64,000 nucleotides of DNA. Origin: Stercorarius parasiticus. Its lineage: Eukaryota > Chordata > Aves > Charadriiformes > Stercorariidae. Location of the stretch: positions 496,001 to 560,000 of the forward strand of contig VWZL01000808.1 of NCBI GenBank assembly GCA_013396915.1, in the 5' to 3' direction. Of this stretch, positions 38,601 to 50,900 are shown piece by piece; within the stretch, counting starts at the first letter, position 1, and every line of letters starts with the position of its first letter. The position numbers were made by a program, and so were the translations under genes. A model generated the notes under the pieces. It ran no database searches and was not told the DNA's origin. It was given only the letters and a program-made list of their open reading frames with translations.

Positions 38601-40734
38601 ACTCTGCAGCACAGTATGCTTAGCGTTTTGCTAACCGGCTGGGCACTATTCACCCTGCGTAACCCCAAAATTGGGACTGTAAGGGTTAACATTCCTCCAG
38701 GCAGCACTGAAAATAATCAGCGCTTCTGATACTACACTGGAGCACAGCTCCTAATGTCATTATTGATCACACATGAACGAACCAAACGTGACATTTAATG
38801 ACACAGAAGAACCAAAGCTAGGCCCCCCCTTTGACTTACTGCACACCAAGCACTGAAGTGCTCACTGAAGTCTGCGCATCCCTTTAGCTCCTTCGAACCT
38901 GCTTTTACTTGGTGGCTACAGTGACAGCGTCCACGCCAGGAGCGCTCGGCTCCGTTGTATTGAAACAGCTGTGTCGTGGCGCTGCGTGGTTGAATGCACC
39001 TGAGAATCGGCCCCAACCTTTAACAACCCATGAGGAAAATACGTGGACTTTAGGTGAGCCGACCAGAACACTCCCGGAGTATATTCGCTGTTCCAATATA
39101 TCAACTGTACGTTGAATTCAGCTCCAAGAAAACCGCGTAGCTGACAATAAACTACCAATCCTACCCTTCCTGCCAATCATCAGATGCTATTTTGTCTAAA
39201 TACTGCATAAACCCCCACGCTTTTCCACGCCATTCATATTTTTTGACTGTATAAAGCGATGCTGTTTAAACACAATTTTGCAAATGCTAAAGAGGAGGAG
39301 AAATGGTAAGATCTGAATGTTAAGTGGTTTTAATGATCTTTTAAAATTCACTTCCCCAGCTACTCTCTGTATGGCTTATTTACTGAGTCGTTTCTAATGT
39401 GCAACACACCTGGGTCCCGCGTACAGCACAGATAAATCACCATGTTTTAGGGAGCTGTAAGAAGATTAAAGAGGGAAAAAGCTGGTCATTATGAAAGAAA
39501 GAGGTTCAGTGCATTTTATTTTTTAAGCATGATACTGTGAAAAATGACTGGAATATTTCCAGAGTGAAAGAAATGAAGCAGGCGTCTAAAATTACAGGTA
39601 ATGGTGTGCACAGAGGCTGCCACATGATTAGGGTATTCTTTTGCCTCATAAACCGAGGAAAATGTGTTAAAACGAAGTACTATAAAATGGTGATTTATGA
39701 GAAGTTAGGGAGATATTCTTGAGCTTTGACTTTAAAATGTTATTTTTATATCCACTAAGATTTCATTTTAATCTATCTTTATGACAGATCAGATTTACTG
39801 GAGCCCAAGTTTATACGGCTTGGTAAAACAGACCTTTTTAGGTGCAACAACCTGTAGAGATATTTTTGCAAGTGTTCGGGTAATAGACCAGGCAGTTCAT
39901 CTCCACAGGTGGGGTCCACCGAGTCACGCTCCCACCCGCTAATGCTTCGAGCCGACAGAAGGGCATCTCCGCTAACCTCCCCATCTCTCCACAAAAGAAA
40001 ACTTCAGGTGCAGCTGGTATCGTAACAGTGGGCATCCTGCTGCTGCCAGAAGGGGCAGGGCCTGTTGTACAGGGCTCTGGGAAAGAAAAAAGCGGAGAAA
40101 AACCCGTCTGCCTCGGTTAGACCCTTCCCAGGAGACGATGCCGCACAGCTGAAGGTAAGAGTTGAGGTGGGGGGAGATGGAAGGAGTAGGCGCTCGCATC
40201 GGACCGACGGCAGCGCAGCTGGACGGCTCCAGGTCAGCTCATATGTAAAAATAAGTAGGATCTAAATAAACCAGCTAAGTAGATTAGTGTCAGCTGTTGC
40301 GGCTGCCTGTGCTGGCGAAGGGTAGAACAGAAATACCTCTTGAGTAGTTTATGGGCTGGACCCCCCCTGGCTGCGCGATGCTACAAGATAGGTCAGGTTA
40401 AAAGGAAAAGTAAATAAACTGCATTATGTACAGCTCAAAGCAACCATTAGGGAGAGCGTTCGGAGCATCCACTTGGTTGGACAGTGATGTTTATGTGCCT
40501 GGTTTAAAAAAAAAACCCCAAACCACACCATTTCGCTTGCATTAGCCAATTTGCTTTCATAGAAATCCTTCTAACCGAGGGAGAGAAAAATGTTATCACT
40601 GTACCCGGCATACAGAGCCACGGCTATGGTTGGGGGTGTTGAAACTCTTCTATTAAAAAGGTTCTTTTTCAGTTACCTATAATTGAAATTTTTCAGGCTG
40701 AAATTTTCCAGGCCTAATCATAGCCCAGGGGTGA

Positions 40735-40870
40735 AGTAAAAACATTTCACTGGGAGCTGCTGAGCGCTCAGCACTTCTGAAAATCAGGTCATTCATTTAG
40801 ATGTCTTTATATATACTTAAGAGCTGATTTTAAACACCTCTTTTTGAACATATTGGCCTTTCAGTCAATC
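40735..40870. repeat. Half copy of the same palindromic repeat
   Basis: Seen: gctgagcgctcagcacttct followed by gaaaatcagg at 40761-40790 matches the right arm of the element at 15601-15800, including the reversed gctcagca core, and is followed by the related catttagatgtcttta. The matching left arm is largely missing. Confidence 0.45.
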
Positions 40871-41442
40871 TTTTTCACCCACTTATCAATGTCTAATTTA
40901 CGTCGATTTGCACAGCTGCCCGGCATTTGAAATGCTCTATCTTTCCATTTATCCTTTCTCAATCATTTATGTCTTTAGAATATCACGATTTTTCCATGGT
41001 GAGAACTACAGCTGGCCAAACAGGGATTTTATATCCAGCATGTTTCACAGGCGGGATACTTACAGGCTTCTGGGTTGCACAAAGTGAGTTTTTAGGGCTA
41101 ACTCCTAGCTTTAATTCAGCTTCTGAGAACATAAGCCCTCCAGCTGACTGAATCTGACTCCATTTCAGAGCATGTAGAAAAATAGTGACTTGCTTTAAAT
41201 GGCGCTCCCACCGGAGCAGAGACTTTGGTGAACACCTGGAAATAATTAATCGCTGCTTTATTTTTAAAATTAATTAGCATATGATTTAATTTGGTTGACC
41301 TTCAAATGAAAACTCATTTCTTATTAAGCGCTAACGAATTAAAATCAGCGTATTGTGCACAGAAACTTTGCCACGATCGCATAACAGGGAGTTCATTCTT
41401 CACCTGTACTAAATCCAGTTCGGTTTGTTGTTTTTTTTTTTT

Positions 41443-41462
41443 NNNNNNNNNNNNNNNNNNNN
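41443..41462. other. Assembly gap, 20 N, behind poly-T
   Basis: Seen: N run directly after a run of T in the C-D intron. Like the gap at 3995, it probably marks a homopolymer that defeated sequencing. A single ambiguous base also occurs at 12731. Confidence 0.95.
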
Positions 41463-43163
41463 ATTTTTCTACCAGAAAGCTCTATCGTTAAATTAGGTTA
41501 AACAGTAATTGGTAGGATAGGTAACCGAGATGAAGAACACTCTCCTCTCTCATAACCACGCACACGTACGCACCCTCCTCTTAAAAAAAAAAATAAAATC
41601 ACACGTTCAAACCCATCCGCAGCTATACACAATACGGTCTATTTAAAATGAGTTTCTAGTCCCAGCACAATCTTGTATGGACAGGCACACTAGACTGAGT
41701 GCAGCCTGTCTCATACATTTTATCTGCTGCATAAACATTAATGACTTTAATCACTTTGTTCTGCCCTTACACTTCATAAAGAGAAGCATCTCGAACTTGA
41801 AATAGGCTGTGCATAAAGGATCTACTTCCATATGCACAGTAATGAAGCGCTAAGAAGGTGCTGCCTGGAGATGTCAGCTCTCCCCCCAAGAGCTAATAGT
41901 TACGCACGCCAGTTTTCAAGGGTAAAATTGCAACATTTCCTTGCGGTACTTCCAGACAGTGGAAAGAGAAACTTGGCACAGCCTGGAATAAGTGGCTACC
42001 TTCACAGCATAACATCAAACATCTTGATATTCTTGAATATGGCTTTTTTTTTTTTTTTTTGGAGGACAGGCAAAGCACTCAAAAAATTCAGTCAGCTCAA
42101 AGGCCACACGCAAACTGGACCCATGTGGACTTTTTTCCCCTGTACCGTGCCTCTTCTATCGTGAGTAACAGAAGAGAGAAACTTTCACATTAAGATGAGA
42201 TTCGTAATCTCACAGTCGGTTTTCACGCTAATCAGAGCCCTTCAAAACATGATTCCTGCACTGTTCCATGCACTTATCACGAAACGCCCCCTTTCGTGTC
42301 CCATCCTTCCCCTTTTCCTTTAAAAAAAAACTGATAAAGACAACTCAAGTAAGACAAAAATACTGGAATTTCACAGTAGCAGAGATGCACGTGCTCTGTT
42401 TTGAATACCACCACATTTTAGAGCAATAACTAACTATTTCAATGTGTTTGCTATATTCTAATCCCAGCAGTATGAGAAAAAATAAGCAGAAAAACTACTA
42501 GTCAACTCTGATTGGAGTCAAAATACTTGTTTTGGCGCACTCACCAGAACTGACATCTGAAAGACTGCTATACTTCCATAGTAGGCTTGGATACCTCCTA
42601 TTCCGAGTGATTTAAACTATGCATCATGGGAATACGTAGCCTAGACTTATTTGCCACAAATCTCCTTTCACAGTAATCAGGTGGAAGGACTGGGAAAACA
42701 TAATTTCTACAAACGCTTTGCACCCAGTTCATTTAGTTGAAGATAAACTGCAGAAATGAGTATGGTCCAGAACCTGGCAGGTTTTAGCTGCGTTAACTCA
42801 GTGGGTAAACAATTTGGAGGCTGAAATTTATCTCAGGAGCAGCAGGTGTTTTCAGAAATGCCAGGATTTTGTAAAAGCGCCATTTCCCAAGCGGTAGCAA
42901 GTTTTTCGTAACACTCGTATTCACCTTAAAACAACTCAAAATCTAAAATCTGAAAAGTTGAAAGTCTGCTAATGGGAATAAGGATTAAAACCACGGCCTG
43001 GTGGATGCGGCAGCGTCATTGTTCAAAATTCTTGGTTACATTTAAAGAACTCCCAAGCAAATCCCCAAACGTGTTCTTTTCCCCACCATTCCTGTTTTCT
43101 ACTTGTACGACTTCACAAATAAAATAAATGGAGGAGAGTCTTTCTTGCTCCTTTTTCCCTTAC

Positions 43164-43181
43164 CAGATGCTTTCCGTCTTA
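43164..43181 (-). CDS. Possible 18-nt microexon encoding a basic RRKAS motif
   Basis: Seen: a very good acceptor (cctacctctcctcaacag) and donor (GCATCTG followed by gtaagg) bracket 18 nt, divisible by three. In phase 1 it reads RRKAS between split codons; the other acceptor-anchored frame begins with TAA. RRxS is the known protein kinase A consensus. Inference: an optional phosphosite microexon between exons C and D. The short length makes chance agreement quite possible. Confidence 0.3.
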
Positions 43182-43782
43182 CTGTTGAGGAGAGGTAGGA
43201 CCATCAAAGAGAAACCGCCCTTTGGATTTCTCAGGGCACTATCTCTTCTGTCAGCCTCTCAAGAGAAGAGGGGAAAACACCACGCTCAGCACATTACAGG
43301 AAAAACAAGACCTATAGCACCACAATGGCTACTTTCCTGAGAACAGACAATTAATACAATGGGTCAAAAAACTGGAGGGGTTACACATTGAGATGGTCAC
43401 TGAAAAGCAAAAGCAGAAGACACTGGCTTCATGGTCAGGAACAAGCATTCAAAGCAATACCGAAACGCCGGGATCTTCAGTAAGACTGCAGACAGCAAAA
43501 AAAACCCCCAAACTAAATCCAAACCCAAAGCCTCACCACGACCCTCGCATTATGAAACATGAGAACCACACGTGTTGGGGGATCTGATAGATAGAGGATA
43601 CATAAACAGGCCAAATGTCAGGGAAAAAAAAAAAAAAGAGAGAGATGAATGACAGGCAATCACCAACTATGAATTTCTGCCTTCCACTAGCCTTGCCACG
43701 ACTTCAATCTGTGAAGATATCAAAAGCAAAAGCCAGTGCTCCAGCAAGGGTTGGTGCTTTTTTTTTTTTTTCCCCCCTGCAG

Positions 43783-43846
43783 GATCAATCAATTGGTTAA
43801 GAAAGCACTTAAATCAACCTGCACAAGGCTTTGAACTCATAATCAG
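43783..43846 (+). other. Possible antisense or non-coding exon, 64 nt
   Basis: Seen on the plus strand: a near-perfect acceptor (12 T, then cccccctgcag) and a perfect donor (AATCAG followed by gtaagt). One frame is open, but phases in and out differ (1 and 2), so a coding role is uncertain. It runs opposite to the host gene. A chance pair of splice-like sites is the main alternative. Confidence 0.2.
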
Positions 43847-44862
43847 GTAAGTATGTGGGCTCTCTAGCATGCGTCTTTGGAACAAAAGGGCAAGATCTCA
43901 CACCCCGTCACACTTATCTAGAAAAATGAGAAGAGAGTCAAGCAGCGACGCTGAATTACACATTAAATCTTTTAAAATAAATAAGTTAATGGATGTTAAT
44001 AATTATGTTATCTCAGTAAAATGCATTAAAATTTTCTATTAGTCTTTCTTGAAGGCTGTACTGATGGACTGTATTTATTATAGATAGCATAACTGTTTTG
44101 AATTACCAGTAGCGAACGTTTTATAAATCACCCAGGCTTTTTCCTGACGTACCCCCAGAAAAATGCCAAAAACCGTAGACCGGCACAAGCAATTAATAGC
44201 GTGATATCATAAAAGTATCAAAAACAGTACGTATGTGCACTGGTTCCTATCTGTAAACCAACAACTCCACAGGAAAAATCTCAGCTTGAAACATTTAAAT
44301 TAGATCATCTCTCTGTCTTGTTTCCTAAACTCCCTGTCATTTGGCCCCGTGACACTTTTAAATATTTATCACAAACTAAATGATCTGAGTGCCCAGCACA
44401 GTCTGCACAAGATAAACATTACTTTCTCCCTCTCAATTATGACTTCATCTCCTCCTGTCTCCTCTTGATGTGTTTATAGCTATTGTGTTTTTCTTTTTCC
44501 CCATCAGGAGAGCACAGAATAGGCAGCTTGCATTGCTGAGATAGATGTGCATGCTTAACTTTACGCTTGTGAGTCGCCCCAGCGAGCCCAAGCTTTGGGC
44601 TTATTTCTGACATGTCACGTATGATATTTTAGTATTAGCTCTATAACAAGAGGACTTTGGAATTCACGGCATCTCTCCTACCAGCATAACAGCTAGTGCC
44701 AAGTACTTCATTACAAAGACTTTTGTAAATGAAAACCCAAGCATTTACCTATTCCTGTATCGTTTAACTGTGATTTTGGCAATTTCCAGACAAAGGAAAA
44801 TAAGGCTTTACAAAATGTCCTCTTGGGAATGGGTATTTTGAAACGCAATTTACAATCTGTAC

Positions 44863-44931
44863 CTTTATCCTCACTGAGCTCTGCTTCTTCTGCTGATGAT
44901 AGGCTGGCTACAGCGGAAGGTTTGGTCTCAT
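44863..44931 (-). CDS. Internal exon C (69 nt, phase 1-1)
   Basis: Seen: excellent acceptor (cttctctttcatttcctcggttcttatag) and donor GATAAAG followed by gtacag. Phase 1 gives 22 codons plus edge codons, reading ETKPSAVASLSS and then AEEAELSEDK. The serine/alanine-rich first half and glutamate-rich second half resemble the other exons in style. The frame stays open past the donor to a second, phase-compatible donor (GGAATAG followed by gtaaat, exon edge 44749), so a 183-nt extended form is possible. Family not recognised; no domain seen. Confidence 0.85.
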
Positions 44932-46613
44932 CTATAAGAACCGAGGAAATGAAAGAGAAGTTATTCATTAGATAGCAAACTGATGAACCACTTCACTGAA
45001 AAAAAGCGTTACGCCTTATTGAGGCAAGATACTCAGCCTGAATTTGATTTTTCTGGGCTTCCATCCATTCACATTGCATTCACCGGCCGTTACTGGTTTG
45101 ATTGTCTTCCCTAAGCCAGGGGTAAGCTTACAATACTGCCAGATCAAGTCTGTATTCCAATTTCTCACAATATAGGGAGAGTTTCATGGGTAGGCTGGCG
45201 TTGCTATTTGCTTAGAGGTTCTTTTTTTAATTTTTTCCTTTAATCCATCTATTTTGAGAAAAAACAATTAAGCCATTCTTAACTTTAATCATGTGCATGA
45301 ATCCCATTGGAATCAAAATGATTACATGCAAATGCTTTCCTGAAAATAGCAGCTTCCATGAATCAGGCCTGAAATTTAACGAGTCCCGAAAATCTGTGGC
45401 TTGGTTTTTTTTTTTCATTGGTAGAGCATGCAGGTAAAACTACCGTAGTTAATAGATAAAGCTAGTACCTGAATTTAATAGAACTTTTAAACTTTCACTG
45501 TTGCTTTTTCTTGGCAATTTTTATAGTTCTAAAACCTTTATAAGCCTTTGTTTTCATTTCTATCCTTTTATTTCGTTCATGCAGACTTGCCTCTGATGAT
45601 TCTGACCAAATTTTTTTCCTAATACAGTCATCGAGTATTTTTAACTAGCTTGAAACAAGAGCTCTGAACCACCTGCCATTTTGTTGTTCCATGTGTTAAC
45701 TGTGAAGTTCACCGGTGATAGAGCGGAGGCCAGACTTTAAAAAAACCACACGGTAATAGCTGAAAAATTTCGGGCCAGTCTTTGTGCACTATATCCGTGC
45801 CACTGTGTGCTTGTGGCTGAGGAGGTGATTCATGGACTATGCGTAGGCACAACACTATCTTTAGGCACGTACCTAGAATGTGATCCTAAAGTATGACATT
45901 TTCTGGATCTGGGACCTAAAATGTCTGGATCTTCTCTTTGACGCTCCTCATGAAAGCAACAAGACACGACTACCAATGTGAGATAGGAAAAGAATGCACG
46001 TCACGGCTCCGATAAACCGGCTCTGACAGCTCGTAACATAACAAGTCATAATGACAGTGTTGGGAAAAACACAATGCATTTAAGACACCTCCAGTAGCAA
46101 AGTCGTAATTTAGAGAGGTACACATTCCTTAATTCTCTTGGGAAAAAGGAAATGTATCTCATTCAATCGAACTGTTTTTCAAATCAAAATACCAGCGAAG
46201 TACGCACTCCATCAGAGCGAACAGAGCTGACAAGCACAATGGGCTGTATTTGGCATCTGCAGACGGCAGTATAACCGAGTTTAACGGGAACCTCTGCAGT
46301 CGGAGGAGCTAGGAGCTCTTAGGCGAGCTAGCAGCCAAGCAGTATCTGGCATGGTTAAAAGCTCAATATCGCTTGGGTAAAGCTACGCATCTGCCTAGTC
46401 AGAGATTCAGAACAGAGCCTAGAATCAGAGCAGCTCATTCCTCCCTTCTCCCTGGTCCCCTTTGCCTGCTTAAAACATGACTAGCATAAAAGTGAAAAAA
46501 TCAGGAAAGGAAACGTGGCTGTCCTCCAGCGCTTACGAAACACCACCGCGTGCTTATCTTGGTGAGGATAAAGGGCCTAGGTCCAAAGTTTGCTGAGGTC
46601 CATGGGAGTCTCT

Positions 46614-46619
46614 TTTATT
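46614..46619 (-). terminator. Poly-A signal AATAAA for the alternative last exon
   Basis: Seen: tttatt on the plus strand, which is AATAAA on the minus strand, about 320 nt past the stop codon at 46939-46941 and followed within about 60 nt by gcggtggtgtttcg, a plausible GU-rich downstream element. AATAAA hexamers occur often by chance in AT-rich introns, so it counts only together with the terminal exon candidate. Confidence 0.35.
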
Positions 46620-46938
46620 CTGTAATACTGTGTGCCTATGGCTTCACCTCCTACTGATTGCCCCGCGGAAGGACATAAAGAGGAGGCGATAAAGGGGACA
46701 TGAAACACAGAAGGACTTCAAGCACTTGCGGACAGCATCAGCTGTTAACACCTAGTTGCAGAAGCCTGACCTGTGGAGTGCAGAGAGCAATGCTGCACTT
46801 CCACATACACACTGCCCAACGCATAAGACAAGAAGAAGGACCCTTCTCAAATGAGTCGCTCATCTGGAAACAGCCACAATGCGTTAAGCAAACCAGATAA
46901 GTCAAGAATCTAGGCCTTCTAAATTTTTTTTGCCGCAT

Positions 46939-46994
46939 TTACTGGTCGGCCTTCTTCAGCTCAATCTCCCCCGTATCGAAAACGACCTTCAATT
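46939..46994 (-). CDS. Probable alternative last coding exon (17 codons plus stop)
   Basis: Seen: a long pyrimidine tract (agaacttttttgtctttaatcag) directly precedes sequence that in phase 1, the phase used by all other exons here, encodes LKVVFDTGEIELKKADQ and then TAA. An AATAAA signal on the minus strand (46614-46619) lies about 320 nt after the stop, followed by a GT-rich stretch. Exons B (upstream) and C (downstream) flank it, so it cannot be the end of transcripts that include exons C to H. Inference: an alternative 3' terminal exon giving a short isoform. A chance open stretch is possible, but codon choice looks coding-like and the acceptor is one of the best in the window. Confidence 0.45.
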
Positions 46995-47857
46995 CTGATT
47001 AAAGACAAAAAAGTTCTGAAGAAAGCTGTTTCACGCTCTCTGGATTAAGTGTGCATAGGCAACATCCTGCACTACAATGAGAAAGAAACCAACCAAACAC
47101 GAAAAGCATTGTGTTACATGTAACACTCCAGTAAAAGAAATCCTTAAGAGATCAGGGAATTTACAGACATTTTGATTGTCACTTCAGCTCTTTTGATAAT
47201 TGATTAATTCTGCTTGTCCTTTGCACTGAACAGAATTGGATAGGACGAAAAATACAACCATAAACAGAAAAAAAAAACTATTGTGAACGCAGTGACATTA
47301 TATTTTAAGGTATTGAACTCACTATAATTTATAAGCATGCCATCTGCAAAACCCACCGCTCGTGAACTCTGACATTCTTTCGCAATGCATGCAATATCTT
47401 TCTGTATGGATTTAAATCTTCATAACCCCTGAGCTTTGTGTAGACAATTTATTAAAACTCGAAAATACCCTTTAAAATCTTCTGAAGTACGGTCTTCGTG
47501 ACAGGAAGGCTGCTTCCTCCTCCTCCAAATTTCCTTTCCCCCCATTTGTAGTCTATACAGAAGGCTATTTTGTTGTAGACGGAGGGGAAATTAGGTCTTT
47601 CTAGTCAGAGGATTAGCCAGGGGTAGTCCACCTTAAAGGGAGAACCTAGAGCTGGTAAGCTAAAGAGGGAAGTCTGCATCCCTGCATTGCCATACATTCA
47701 TCCATAATGAATGGAGTTGTGGTCTCTGATGGGAGAATTACTCAAGACCTGAGCTAATCTGGTGAAAATGTACACACGTTCAATAGCATTGCCTGAAGTT
47801 ATTGTTCACCGATGTGGCTGAAACCTGAGAAAGCCCTTTAAGGAACTCAGTACAAAC

Positions 47858-47920
47858 CTGCTTCTCGGCTCTGGCCCTCGGTTTCTTCAGTGTTTTGCTT
47901 CTCCTCTGTGCCATCACCAC
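47858..47920 (-). CDS. Internal exon B (63 nt, phase 1-1)
   Basis: Seen: acceptor tract tttttatgtgttttcctcgatag, donor GAAGCAG followed by gtttgt. Phase 1 gives 20 full codons plus edge codons; the core reads TEEKQNTEETEGQ, almost entirely glutamate, glutamine, threonine and lysine. It has the same symmetrical phase and composition as exon A (12.5 kb upstream) and exon C (2.9 kb downstream). No cysteine, aromatic residue or recognisable motif is present. Inference: a cassette exon of the same disordered acidic region; product not identified. Confidence 0.8.
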
Positions 47921-50900
47921 CTATCGAGGAAAACACATAAAAATTATTTACGACGTGTCTTTTTATTGGTAACAGCAGCAGCAACATTAATTGTAACCAA
48001 TTCAGCACAAATCGCTAATTTACAGCAAGGTGCTGTGATAAAAGGGGTAAAAGACGGAAAGGTAAACTGGAAAAACCTGCAATCATAAGCAGTTACATTT
48101 AAAACAGTGACATTTTCACATCTCAAGCTCAGGAAGGGGGACTCAGAATGAAGATTTTTATCTCAATACGCACACTGGAAATATCTGTGTACCAAATAAA
48201 GGTGTTTCCCTAAATACTGCCTGCAACAGACGAAATTGTTGCTTGAGCTTAATCTATGTATGTTATGAAGATTTTTTTCTAAGATTATTTTCCTTCGGTA
48301 ACATCTCCACAAGATCCCTGAAGCAGCTATGTTTCTGACTTGCAGAACCTACTTTTAATGCCTACGGAAGGTAAGATTAGGAGGGGAAGAATCGCCCGAA
48401 ATTTATTTTAAAGCAAAAAGCATAACGCCACTTAGCTAAAGCATAAAAACGCATCCCAAACGACTGCAAAGAAGAGAGCAAAATGAACCAAAGTAAGATT
48501 GCCAGGGCTGAATGCAGTTTCCCCCTTTTTACATTCACATTCATTCCCAATTTTCTCCACTACTTTGCATTCGCATTCATTATCCGTTTTCTTCCCTCCG
48601 GCTCCCTGTTGGAAGGCAGGTACCAAACAGCGAATCACCACCGAGAAAAGTAATACCCTGGGGAACATCTATGGACACGAGGATCAAGCTCTCTTAACCT
48701 TTGCTTGGCCTGATTAGAAATATAGCAAGAAGTTTGTATTTTCAGCGATGGAGAAGGCTCTTTTAGGTTCATAATAATCTTAGGGGCTGCAGTGCAGCAT
48801 GCTGGATCAGCTGCGATGGCTACACTCCCTCTTTTCCAGCATGGCGAGATAGACAGGGAGAACAGCTGAGTACCAGCCTTAATGAGGCATTTGAAAAACT
48901 GACTGCTGAGCAGATACACTGGGAGCAAAGAAATTCATTCCCCAGCCTGTAAATGGCTTGATAATGATACACATATTTTTTGCTGTGATCTTTTCTGGCT
49001 CCTGCATTTTTCTGATTACAGCTTCTCTAAAGCAACACGGTTAAAGTTCCTCGCGCCTCCGCCTTGCTTTTACTTAACACATGGAGCCTGTTGAAGAGAA
49101 CAGCAGTAGCCCAAATGCAATTAGGTGGATGGAAGAAAAACAGAGAAAGCGCGTGTTTTTCAGAAGCAAATGTACATCTGGTGGCACGCCGCACTCGGCT
49201 AATATTTAAAGGCTGAGGTATGATGCTCTCCCTCTTTCCAGCAGGCAATACATCCCGGCATCCAGCAGATGGGACTAGCGGAGAAGTATTTCCAGGCTGA
49301 CCCTGCAGAAAGCTGCTCTCAGGAGGAGATGAGATGAAGCAGGAGTTTGACACCCCACCTGAGAGAAGAGAGGTGGGCAGGGAGCGGCTGATGGCCATCA
49401 GCGGAGACTCGGGCCTCCTGCCCACTTGGTAACTCTTTGTAGCGATTAGCAGCCCTAATGGATGACCAGCTACAGTGATTTCTTAGCACATTAGTGAGCT
49501 CTAACTTGTAAAAAATTGCATTACATGGATGACCAAAATGGCTTGATAGAACCAGCTGGATTTTTTCCCTTTCCCCCTTGAAATCAAAAGTATTCTTTTC
49601 AAAATCGGCATTCGGCCTGTCCATGCCCAACAGGAGAACGGCAAGCAAAATAGGAAGTTAGCTGTACTAGAAGATGAACTTTTCCTTCCCCCTCCCCTTT
49701 TCTTTTAAAACATGGGCTCAGGAATTTGAAAGCTTTGCAGCAAGCAATTAATAAATAAGGAAAAAAAAAAATCCTTTCTATCACCAGGATGTGTTTCAAA
49801 GGGATAAAGTCATCTAGCTCAGGAAGTGCGGCAGGGAACAGTATGTTCAAGACAATCCTGTACCACAACAGTGCAGTGACACTTGAAAAATCCTTACCGT
49901 TAGGTCAGATCCAAAGAGAATATTGCATCACCGTGAAACAAGCGATGCCAGAGCAGAAAGGATTTCATTACAGTCAAGCGCAAAAAGTTTCTCTTTGCAT
50001 AGAAAGACTTTACGTTCAGAAAGAGCAGGACAGGCATAAACGGTAACTACCAATACATCCCTGAAAATCATTTCAGCAATTACCTTCCTGCATTCACAAC
50101 GTAAAACTACATTTCCGGATGACACTTGTTTCTACATCCATTATGACAAGTACAACTCTAACCATGAGTTATTTGGCTAACATCAGGTATTTCAAGGATT
50201 CATTCATGTTTATTGCCAAGGGACTACATCTCTTGCTAAAGTCACTTACTCAGAGCAAACTTAAACTACAAAAGAAAGTTCAAATGATCATCTGGTTCAT
50301 TAGGTTATCAGATAAAGCACATATTCATCAGAATGTTTTGTCAACCCTAAGTCTATTATTTCACTGGAGATTCACTGCTTAAAACTGGTATAACAGAATT
50401 ATAATTACAGCCCTACACATTGGATTCTCAACATGTTTTCCATCTAGCACTTCATTTTATTCCTTTGGAAAGAAAAATGTAAAAGACTTTAAACAGAAGC
50501 TTCACCTCTTGTACTTTGACCCAGTCCAACAGACTGACTGGATTGTGACATGAAAATTAATCTTGATCATCATAATGAAAGTACGTGTTGTGCCTGCCAA
50601 GTGACTTCAACAGAATTAGAGATAAGGAAACACTAAAAAATTAAGAGCGGACAAGTGATCCTCGAGTAAATGACTTGCAGAAGGAAGGGTTAAGCTCTGC
50701 TTGGCCTGGAGAATCTCTTCATCTCAGGAGAAAGGGAGGAAGCGGGGTACAAAGACACCGATAAGAAAGCAAACTACACAGAGTGGAGAAGTGACTCATT
50801 CCAAAGCATCTGACAAACAGTTTTTTCCATTTTTTAAAAACCATTCTAATAAGCCTCTCACCAAGCGTCTTCTACTGATGAAGAGTCTTTCTGTAATTAT

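Larger units (their letters stand above)
35643..44862 (-). other. 9.2 kb intron between exons C and D
   Basis: Holds the RRKAS microexon candidate, the antisense exon candidate, a palindromic half element at 40.7 kb, a 20-N gap and poly-T runs. Several short open frames near 39.0 and 40.0 kb lack usable splice sites. Confidence 0.6.
44932..47857 (-). other. 2.9 kb intron between exons B and C
   Basis: Contains the alternative last exon and its poly-A signal; the remainder is unique AT-rich sequence. Confidence 0.6.

Noticed and set aside
48432..48668. Minus-strand frame with repeated NECECK units
   Set aside because: The only acceptor (ccaacag) leads to a stop in phase 1, and no donor follows; the repeat is two short near-identical stretches.
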